From Holosporales bacterium (GTDB lineage: Bacteria; Pseudomonadota; Alphaproteobacteria; UBA3830; JAIRMZ01), in NCBI GenBank assembly GCA_031266655.1, contig JAISAP010000069.1:1-38424 (forward strand): DNA of 38,424 bases, in the 5' to 3' direction. Below, in pieces: positions 19,767 through 27,386 of the stretch. Each line of letters opens with the position of its first letter. Within the stretch, counting starts at the first letter, position 1. The notes below the pieces were generated by a model, which made no database searches, was not told the origin of the DNA, and saw only the letters and a program-made list of their open reading frames with translations. The position numbers and the translations under genes are program-made.

Positions 19767-20342
19767 TTAGTTCCCGCACTGTTCTATGAGCACATCAATT
19801 GTGTCTGTTACGGCTTCCCCTTCCTTGAAATGCTGAAGGGAAGTCCCTTCCTTTGGTGCCGCAGAGAGGGTAATCCTGTAGCTTCCTGCCTCAAAATGCC
19901 GTTGCCCTCCCCATGAAGAAGTTTCTGTATCAGGCAAAAACTCGCCATTGGATCCCGTCCTCTGGACAGTGCTGGTGACGGTGTACTCAACGTGTCTTGG
20001 CAGTTCGCCCGCCACGTCAGGAGTGTTGACGGCGCAAAAGCCAGGTTGTCGGAGAACCTTACTATTTTTGGAAGAGAAGGATACTTTGATCTGGGCGGGT
20101 GTCGTGATGTCTAAGGAATGAGTACTGTTCTGCTTGAAAATATCCAAGGAGCCACCGCCATGGGCAACTGTTATTTTCCGTTGTTTGACACCGGAATATG
20201 TGATCGTCACTTCTGCGCTGATTTGTCCCACGGTGAACCCTCCTTTTTTGCTCTGTGGAGGAGGCCTCATACCACTTGAATGATCAGCGTGCATGCTAAC
20301 CATCAGGAGTGCCAGCAACAAATCTCTCAATTTCAAATGCAT
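19767..20342 (-). CDS. Secreted pilin/adhesin-like protein C
   Basis: MHLKLRDLLLALLMVSMHADHSSGM signal; HGGGSLDIFKQNSTHSLDITT...FEAGSYRITLSAAPKEG. Confidence 0.65.
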   Translation of the reverse strand: MHLKLRDLLLALLMVSMHADHSSGMRPPPQSKKGGFTVGQISAEVTITYSGVKQRKITVAHGGGSLDIFKQNSTHSLDITTPAQIKVSFSSKNSKVLRQPGFCAVNTPDVAGELPRHVEYTVTSTVQRTGSNGEFLPDTETSSWGGQRHFEAGSYRITLSAAPKEGTSLQHFKEGEAVTDTIDVLIEQCGN

Positions 20343-20392
20343 CCGCACTTGTTTTTCCTCTTCATCCCTTAAATTTTGCCACATGTCACATT

Positions 20393-20890
20393 TTACCGCT
20401 TATCTGACAGCGTGAAAGTTACTTTGCACGTGTACTCACCAATCGGTATCCCGCCGACGGGAGCTCCAGCTTCAACAGATATTTCCAATTTTTGGAGAGT
20501 ACGTTCAAAATCCATCGATTGCCCATCTTTGAGAAGTTTTCCATTAAATTCCATGGTAAACGGTACAAAGATCGGTGATGCCTCTTGCCTTAAGACAAAT
20601 CCTTTTTTAGCTTGAGTTTCCGCCTTTAGACATGTGTACGTATATTGTTTCCCCGATGGCACGCTAATTTCGAGATCGATGATCCCTTTCTGCTCCTGGT
20701 CAAGCTGCAGTACCCCCCCCGCTATCACCCTAGCACCTCCTGAGCCAGCCAGAGACCTCATGCTCACTTTTACGGTGGAGGATGGAGAAGTTTTCATCAT
20801 CCCACCTGCTTGTTCGCAAAGGGACAAGGCGAAAAGAGGGAGGAGGCCGCAAACAATCTTCTTGCTGCCGCCCAAAAATCTCTTTTTCAT
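20393..20890 (-). CDS. Secreted pilin/adhesin-like protein B
   Basis: MKKRFLGGSKKIVCGLLPLFALSLCEQAGGM signal; C-terminus GGIPIGEYTCKVTFTLSDKR. Confidence 0.65.
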   Translation of the reverse strand: MKKRFLGGSKKIVCGLLPLFALSLCEQAGGMMKTSPSSTVKVSMRSLAGSGGARVIAGGVLQLDQEQKGIIDLEISVPSGKQYTYTCLKAETQAKKGFVLRQEASPIFVPFTMEFNGKLLKDGQSMDFERTLQKLEISVEAGAPVGGIPIGEYTCKVTFTLSDKR

Positions 20891-20977
20891 GGCTTCCTCG
20901 CCCCTTCTAAAAATACCGGTCTGTTTTTTTTGCTCAACCCATTCTACCATAAAACAGCGATTTTGCAAAAAATTTTG

Positions 20978-21472
20978 TCATATCTCTCCTGCAGAGACAT
21001 CAAAGCCAAACTCAGCGGAAACATCCTTTGGGGACACGCCTTCCGGGCGTTCGATCACCATAGTTCCCTCCACTTCAAAAGCTTCTCCCATCGCGAATTC
21101 AGCAAATTTTTCCGGAGAAACCTGTACTTTTTCGTTTCCAACGACGAGAAACACACTTACGGGAACAACTTCACCTCGTTCATTGGTCATAACGTATCCT
21201 CCATCCTTGTCCGTTCCCCTCACGCGAATGGCGAGAACCCCCGTGTTGGATTGTCCCGTGAAGGCGAGAGAACTGCATGAGTCCTCAGTCAAATCAATGG
21301 CGCCACTGCAAGAGATGGAGGCTACAGACGGAACATGCGCTTTGAGCGTGAGTGTCACCTCTGTTTCCGCGCGCGCAAGAAGAGGGGTTGCCAGAAAGGC
21401 GATAGCAAGAAGACTTAAGAGACACTTCCGCACGATTCTTCCTTCCCCTTCCTCTCCCATCACCGTTGCCAA
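20978..21472 (-). CDS. Secreted pilin/adhesin-like protein A
   Basis: Signal LLSLLAIAFLATPLLARA, then ETEVTLTLKAHVPSVASISCSGAIDL. Confidence 0.68.
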   Translation of the reverse strand: MATVMGEEGEGRIVRKCLLSLLAIAFLATPLLARAETEVTLTLKAHVPSVASISCSGAIDLTEDSCSSLAFTGQSNTGVLAIRVRGTDKDGGYVMTNERGEVVPVSVFLVVGNEKVQVSPEKFAEFAMGEAFEVEGTMVIERPEGVSPKDVSAEFGFDVSAGEI

Positions 21473-21951
21473 GAGCCGTGTAATGGCAAAAGCACGAAAT
21501 CATAGAGACCGTCACAAAAACTGTGCGATGGATTGCGTAACCGACGTTTTACAATGCCATCCTGCACAATCAACGCACACCTTTTCGTGGATCCTTTCCC
21601 CATGGCGTCTTCTCACCTTGATTTACTGCCGTAACGTCCGCGCTTTATTTCTTCATTGTGGGCGTAAAACCTTAAATATTCCCAAAACTTGTCACAGACC
21701 AAGCCCAGGGAGGAAAAGCAGGACAACAAACCAGCCTTCCCCATCAGGAGAAACGCTCCTCGTCTTTGCCGTTGAGGCTAGAGCGCCGCTCTGAGTACAG
21801 AAAGCGAGAGGCAGAGCGCATCCCGAAGGTCCACGCTCTCCCTCCTTTCCGTACCGACAGGAACGAACCACCCGGAGGGGCGCTGGCAGGAAAAACTCCC
21901 GCACAACCCCTCCTTAGATCACAGACCCCCACAAGTCAGAAAAAGACAAGA

Positions 21952-22458
21952 TTACGGGCCTGTGGCCGTGTAAGTTATCTGAGTTACGTAGCTGCCCGCT
22001 GGCAGCTTTTTCGCGTCCTTTTTTTCGTACTTGAAATTGACAGTGACATCTACCATCTTTGTGACGTTATCAGGATCGATTTGTACTGTAGCGCTTTGTT
22101 GATTGCACGGTACCTCGGTAGTCGTGAGAGTCCCTTTTCCCCCATCCTCCAGGGTCACATTTCCGCCCCCTGTTATCTTGAGAGGCTGTCTAGTGCCCAC
22201 ATCAATAGCTATGCAGCCATCTACTTCACTATTAGCACTCTGTTCAAGTGTTGTCAGAACGTTAGCCTTTGCTTTCAGTCTAGCTATTAGAAACTCTCCA
22301 GGATTCCCAAGAATCGACCCTTCTCTTTCATCTATTGTAAGCTCTAGACTCGGGTCCACATTGGCTAGTACGCGAAACTCCGCATTATTATCCCCCCGCG
22401 CTCCCATTGCGCTGCCCAGAAGAGCCAGGGCTGATATTCCCATCCAACTATTTTTCAT
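21952..22458 (-). CDS. Secreted pilin-like protein E, possible major subunit
   Basis: MKNSWMGISALALLGSAMGARGDNNAEFRVLANVDPSLELTIDE...LPAGSYVTQITYTATGP; strong promoter; AT-richer than its neighbours. Confidence 0.7.
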   Translation of the reverse strand: MKNSWMGISALALLGSAMGARGDNNAEFRVLANVDPSLELTIDEREGSILGNPGEFLIARLKAKANVLTTLEQSANSEVDGCIAIDVGTRQPLKITGGGNVTLEDGGKGTLTTTEVPCNQQSATVQIDPDNVTKMVDVTVNFKYEKKDAKKLPAGSYVTQITYTATGP

Positions 22459-22506
22459 TGTATTTTCCTTCTTCTCTTTTTCACCGTTGTAACGGCCAAT
22501 ATCTTT

Positions 22507-22535
22507 AATATAGACATGAATGCGCAACTTGTCAA
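22507..22535 (-). promoter_or_regulatory. Near-consensus promoter TTGACA-17-TATATT for gene E
   Basis: Minus strand TTGACAAGTTGCGCATTCATGTCTATATT. Confidence 0.65.
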
Positions 22536-22743
22536 TAGGTGTGGATATGTGCGTTCTATTTTCCCCAAACAGGGCAAAGGATAGGTCTGGGAGGGAGGGG
22601 ACTCCGTGTCACCCTCCCACAAGAGAGGAAGTGCCATAGCGCCCCCTCGACTGGGGCAGTTTACAGGATCTCCTCCGACAGGAAAAGAGGGGAGAACAAG
22701 AAAGAGCGACCATCAGGAAAGTGTCGGATGAGGAGAATTTCTT
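22511..22743 (+). repeat. Left copy of ~233-bp inverted repeat (partner 31522-31754)
   Basis: Roughly 95% identical by eye to the reverse complement of 31522-31754; includes GGGAGGG...CCCTCCC and the gene E -35 box. Confidence 0.92.
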
Positions 22744-22744
22744 C

Positions 22745-23065
22745 CCTACCCCCCCCTTCCAACAAGGCCACATTCCCATCTGCTTCTATCACGGGGCTTC
22801 TAGCGTTCCATTAATAGTGCCAGTCTGTTGCAATATTTACTCGCTTGTTAGCCTCCACTGTCATTCCAGCTAATACAGCATCTTTCCTTGCTTCAACAAG
22901 TGGCAGACCCCCCATCTAGTTCAATCTCCACATATTCAGGCACATTTGCCTTACGGGAAATACCTGCACTCTCCATCCCCACCACTCCTATTGTGCTGTC
23001 CAAAAGAACCAGGGTCGACAGCCCCGACTGTGACAATCGTTTCGTATCAGCCTTATGCATAAACC
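22745..23065 (-). pseudogene. Decayed paralogue of gene E (E')
   Basis: Minus strand LSTLVLLDSTIGVVGMESAG...ANVPEYVEIELDGG parallels ISALALLGSAMGARG...ANVDPSLELTIDE. After stops/frameshift, EADGNVALLEGGG parallels TGGGNVTLEDGGK. Confidence 0.5.
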
Positions 23066-23148
23066 CGCCGTTGCGACCAGTCGTATCCACGAAACTCACG
23101 GAACTCGAAAGATGGCTGGGAAGAGGGGGAAGGAGATCGCGAGGAGGC

Positions 23149-23397
23149 TCAGTGCGCAGAACGATAAAGAGGGAAAGTGGAGGGAGGGGGGATATCCCTC
23201 CTCTTCACCTTATGGAAGCAGGGGAGAGGTTTCCACCCCTGTTTGAGATGCCAAGCAAGGACCTCCTTTCCGTCTGGGAGCGCGACCCATGCCCAGTCAC
23301 TTCCAACGAAGGTTCCCGCCTCAATTCCTGTCAGCTGAGAATCCGCCTCCAAGGTAACTCTGGCCAGAGATCTACAAATCGCAAAGCAGTTAGTCAA
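23149..23397 (-). pseudogene. C-terminal fragment of a BspA-like LRR protein
   Basis: CFAICRSLARVTLEADSQLTGIEAGTFVGSDWAWVALPDGKEVLAWHLKQGWKPLP matches the C-termini of the two other LRR genes; no start module. Confidence 0.7.
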
Positions 23398-23566
23398 TAA
23401 GTCAAAAGAAGAAACGTAAACCTACCCGAGGAGAGTGGGCGTTGTGTGCGGCTTGTTCTCGCTCCGTTGCATAGCAAGGCTGTTGGCTTTGACCAGCGCG
23501 ACAGGGTGAAGCTGAACACCATAAGGAATACTGAGGCTTTTCGGGAAAAGAGCGAGGAAGTGTGGG

Positions 23567-24292
23567 ATGCGCATTTCTTTGGGCCCAGAGAGTGCAGAAC
23601 CTGTGTACAGGATGGCGCTCGATGCGGCTTCTCCCTCGCATTTTGACTTGTACGATCCTTATGACTACTGCCGCGGGCGAGCGCTTGAGCTTGTACGTAA
23701 GCAGATAGGAGATCTTCCTGAAAGTGTAGCGGAGTGTTGGTTTTTTCTCGGAGACTTTGCGCGCCTGATCAACCACTGTTTTCCAGACCGGAAGCTGTTT
23801 CTTTACGATACATTTGAAGGACATGATGAAGGAGAGGCTGCACAAGCACTGAGAGATGGCTACTATTGCGACTTTACGGAGGAAAAACTCCGCGACTCTG
23901 TAGAGCAGGTGTACAAAAATGGGAGTCGTCAAGCGTTCAACCTTCCGGAGGACGCTTCTTCCTCTCAAGTGGCAGATTGTGTGGTGGCTCGGATGCCGTT
24001 TCCTGAGAAGTGTATTCCGAGGGTAGGTCTTTTCCCTGACACGGCAGCTCTTGATGGTGAAGAAAAGTTTGTTTTCGTCTCTTTGGACATTAACTTCCGC
24101 GAGTCTATGCGGTCTGGTCTAGAGCTCTTCTACCCGAGGTTGCATGATGTGGGGGTCATTTTCGCGCATGACTATAATTCACCGTATTTTTTCGGAGTTC
24201 GGAAGGCTGTGGAAGAGACTGAAGAGAATCTTGGTTCCTTCAAAAAGTTTCCTTTACCCGACAGTGCTGGGACATTGGTGATTGTAAAATAG
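23567..24292 (+). CDS. TylF/macrocin O-methyltransferase-like SAM-dependent methyltransferase
   Basis: AECWFFLGDFARLINHCFPDRKLFLYDTFEGHDEG...FVFVSLDINFRESMRSGLELFYPRLHDVGVIFAHDYNSPYFFGVRKAVEE. Confidence 0.75.
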   Translation: MRISLGPESAEPVYRMALDAASPSHFDLYDPYDYCRGRALELVRKQIGDLPESVAECWFFLGDFARLINHCFPDRKLFLYDTFEGHDEGEAAQALRDGYYCDFTEEKLRDSVEQVYKNGSRQAFNLPEDASSSQVADCVVARMPFPEKCIPRVGLFPDTAALDGEEKFVFVSLDINFRESMRSGLELFYPRLHDVGVIFAHDYNSPYFFGVRKAVEETEENLGSFKKFPLPDSAGTLVIVK

Positions 24293-24891
24293 AGTCCTCC
24301 GCCCTCTATCCTCGTTCTCTGCCGCTCGAAATCAGCAGAGGCTCTTCTTGCTGACCCCCTACCGGTAACATCACGCTTACTAGGGTGCAATCTGTAGACG
24401 ATTCTACACCCGCCCTACACGTAAAATCTTCAGGGTGTACTCCTGCAGTGACTGCGCTCTGGGAACATGGGGTCACCATGCCGATCTTTGCGCAAAATCG
24501 AGCCATAAGGGTAACGCCAACCCTAACCTTACGCAAACCTTGCGCAGGGGTACCTCTGCGTCAAGTAAAAACGGGTAGTTCTACACATATCCTGTGTATA
24601 AGATCCAACTGTAGAGCGCGCACCACACTAGTCAGCACGCGTGGATTATGTCGTATCTCCGAAGGCCACATCTGCAGGCAGCCCATAGCGCCTGCGCAGT
24701 AGTGCGAAACTCTTGCAGCATCCCTCAACTCCATGAACGTATCTGCATTGCCCTTGCATACAAGCTCCAAACACACACGAGAGTTAGAAGATCCATCTGC
24801 TCCTCCTTCGTAAAAGCTTCCCTATCATGGCGACCATCCTTCTCCTCGGTATCCTTGACCTCTTTCCCGAGAGCTTTTATCGTCTCAGGTG

Positions 24892-26196
24892 ATGTTTGGG
24901 GTCTGGATTAAAAATTTCGGTTGCCAGACCAATGACTACGACGCCTCCAAGATTCTCACTCTGCTCCAGGGGATCGGTTATTGCCGGGTGGGAGCGCCGG
25001 AGGAGGCGCATCTTATCATTCTCAATACTTGCCATGTTCGGGAAAAGGCGACGGAGAAGGTTTTTTCCGACTTGGGCCGGCTACGCCCTCTGAAAGCCGG
25101 GCCTCTCGCCCCTAAAATCCTGGTTACAGGCTGTGTCGCCAAGGCTCTTGGCCCCGCCGTTCAGAAGCGTGCTCCTTGGGTGGACTTCGTGGTAGCTCCC
25201 CAGGAGATGCACCGGATCCCAGCGCTCTTACAAGCCTCTCTTCGCGCGCACCCCCTGGAGGAAGACATCTGCCCTTCTGCGCCTCCTCCCTCCTCCCCAA
25301 CGGCTCTTCTCGTCGTTCAAGAAGGATGCGACCACCGATGCTCTTATTGCGTCGTTCCTTTCACCCGCGGGCGTGCCTTCTCGCGTCCTGTAGCGGTCGT
25401 TTTGGAGGAGGCACAGACCCTGCTGCAGCAAGGAGCGCGGGAGATCACCCTCGTGGGGCACAATGTCAATATGTACGCAGGAGAGGATGCATCGGGAGAG
25501 TTGTGCGACTTCAGCTCTTTGGTGCTCCGAATAGCGGCTCTTCCCACCATACAACGCCTTCGATACATGACGTCTCACCCTCAATATATGACTCCAAGCC
25601 TGCTACAAGCGCACAGAGAACTGCCGGTTCTCATGCCCTTTGTGCATTTACCCGTGCAAAGTGGGTCTGATTCTGTGTTGCAAGCCATGGGCCGACCTTA
25701 CACCAGGGCTCAGTACCTCGAAACGCTTGAGAAACTGAGGGTTGAACGTCCCGATATCGCGATTTCTTCGGATTTTATCGTTGGGTTCCCTGGAGAGACG
25801 GAAGAGGACTTTCTGGAGACGCTCTCCCTGGTCCAGGAGGTCTCTTACGCGCAGTTCTACGCCTTTAAGTACAGTCCTCGCCCGGGGACGCGCGCGGCAT
25901 CGCTCTCTGCGCAGGTGCCAGAGGGCGTTAAGGAAGAACGTTTGGCGCGTCTTTTGGAGGTCCTCAACGATCAACAACGCGCTTTTAATCGTCGCAGCCT
26001 TCATCAAACCGTGGAGGCGCTGATGGAAAAGCCCGGTCGCAAGCCAGGGGAGATCACCGGCCGTACGCCTCATGCGCAGCCCGTTGTCGTGCAAGCCCCT
26101 CCCTCCGTCATCGGGTCGTGCCTTCCTGTTCACATTACGCACGTGCTCGCGCATAGTCTAAGAGGCGCACTCATAGTAGATAAAGCTCCGGGCTAG
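24892..26196 (+). CDS. miaB: tRNA-2-methylthio-N6-dimethylallyladenosine synthase MiaB
   Basis: NFGCQTNDYDASKI...ILNTCHVREKATEKVFSDLG...VQEGCDHRCSYCVVPFTRGRAFSRP...ITLVGHNVNMY...HLPVQSGSDSVLQAMGRPY...SSDFIVGFPGETEEDF. Confidence 0.95.
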   Translation: MFGVWIKNFGCQTNDYDASKILTLLQGIGYCRVGAPEEAHLIILNTCHVREKATEKVFSDLGRLRPLKAGPLAPKILVTGCVAKALGPAVQKRAPWVDFVVAPQEMHRIPALLQASLRAHPLEEDICPSAPPPSSPTALLVVQEGCDHRCSYCVVPFTRGRAFSRPVAVVLEEAQTLLQQGAREITLVGHNVNMYAGEDASGELCDFSSLVLRIAALPTIQRLRYMTSHPQYMTPSLLQAHRELPVLMPFVHLPVQSGSDSVLQAMGRPYTRAQYLETLEKLRVERPDIAISSDFIVGFPGETEEDFLETLSLVQEVSYAQFYAFKYSPRPGTRAASLSAQVPEGVKEERLARLLEVLNDQQRAFNRRSLHQTVEALMEKPGRKPGEITGRTPHAQPVVVQAPPSVIGSCLPVHITHVLAHSLRGALIVDKAPG

Positions 26197-26256
26197 CATC
26201 TTTTTTATCTATGAACCAGCTTAGTCAATAGGCAAAAGAGAGGCCGGACGAGAGCC
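26197..26256 (+). mobile_element. Solo right-end remnant of an IS1595-type element
   Basis: TTTTTTATCTATGAACCAGCTTAGTCAATAGGCAAAAGAGAGGCCGGACGAGAGCC resembles the right ends at ~32060-32117 and ~34185-34240. Confidence 0.5.
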
Positions 26257-26582
26257 ATGCAAATTCACCCGCTCCCCCAAGACGACGTCGTCGCCCAACA
26301 AGCTGCGGATAGTGCTCCAGATCGTGGCTGGTTGAGTGAGTCTGACGATGTGGAAATGTTCCTCTTGGTAGCGTAGTTTGTTTTAAACTTTGGTTCTTGC
26401 TCAGCGTTTGCTCTGTCTGCTGTTAGGTCGGGATGTGCGTTCTTTCCGAGTGCTCCAAAATCTCTAGAGGGCGCCTCTGTGGCGTCCACAAAAAACTTCT
26501 CCGAGAAAGTAAAAAGAGCCTTGACATTTTGATGATTTGCGTATTTCATTCTGTATATTGTTGTCTAAAAGGTGCGTCGATC

Positions 26583-27353
26583 ATGAAAAAGGTGATAACA
26601 CTCGTTCTGCTTGGGTGCATGAGCTGCTCCTTGCTTCGCTCAGAGCCGGGGTGGGCCATGCCAGAACAGGGAGAGGGAAAGATTGGGGGTTTGGTGAAAC
26701 ACAAATTCACTACCCAGGAGGACGCCATCTTGGTGGGAATAGTTGCAGAGTGCGGAGAGAGCGACTGGAAGCTCGTGGCTCAGTGGCACAATGAGGTGCT
26801 CGCTGAGCTGTACCCTGGGCAGTTCCAAGGTAGAAGTGCTCGTCAATGCAGAGAGCGGTGGAAGAACTACCTTAACCCTCAATTAGATAGCGTTTCCTTT
26901 ACCCCAGAGGAAGATGCCTTTATTCTTCTACAGTGCGGGGGAGGGAGACCTCGTCAGTTGAATGGGATCGCGTCTTCCATGCACAAGGGGCGTAACGCTG
27001 TGCGCAACAGGTGCGATTGCCTCAGGAGAAGAGACGCGAAAGCAGCTGGTGGTGTAAGGACTAAGGGCCATGCGCCAGGGTCTGCTTCTCCAGCACAATG
27101 CATCTCGATTGACGCGCCAAGTTTGGGCTCGTTCCAACAAGTTGAAAGTGATGTGCCAGAGTGCACTTCTCCAGTGCAACCAGGGGGTACGTCCCATTGG
27201 GGTTCACTACTACAACCCGATGTATCCGATCCTGATGTGCCCTCCGAGCCAGTTCTGGGTGGCATGCCCGCTTTCCCTTGGCGCCTCCCAATCGAGAGAC
27301 CTAGGTTGGATGGCACAGACCCCGATATTTGGGACAATATAGAGTGGCGCTAA
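26583..27353 (+). CDS. Secreted protein with two Myb/SANT-like DNA-binding repeats; candidate effector
   Basis: Signal peptide MKKVITLVLLGCMSCSLLRSEPGWAM; repeat 1 KFTTQEDAILVGIVAECGESDWKLVAQW...GRSARQCRERWKNYLNPQL; repeat 2 SFTPEEDAFILLQ...LNGIASSMHKGRNAVRNRCDCLRRRDA. Confidence 0.82.
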   Translation: MKKVITLVLLGCMSCSLLRSEPGWAMPEQGEGKIGGLVKHKFTTQEDAILVGIVAECGESDWKLVAQWHNEVLAELYPGQFQGRSARQCRERWKNYLNPQLDSVSFTPEEDAFILLQCGGGRPRQLNGIASSMHKGRNAVRNRCDCLRRRDAKAAGGVRTKGHAPGSASPAQCISIDAPSLGSFQQVESDVPECTSPVQPGGTSHWGSLLQPDVSDPDVPSEPVLGGMPAFPWRLPIERPRLDGTDPDIWDNIEWR

Positions 27354-27386
27354 GATTTGCTTCTCACGCAGCATGAGCGCTGTCGT

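Noticed and set aside
20634-21794. 386-aa plus-strand ORF across the pilin-like cluster
   Set aside because: Opposite to genes A and B, which have signal peptides, paralogues and operon spacing; no protein-family features of its own.
23402-23968. 188-aa minus-strand ORF opposite the tylF-like gene
   Set aside because: Antisense to a gene with clear methyltransferase motifs; no supporting features.
24561-24563. In-frame UGA considered as selenocysteine or recoded stop
   Set aside because: UGA is used as a normal stop elsewhere in this window (e.g. bamA, fabI) and no SECIS-like element could be supported; a nonsense mutation is simpler.
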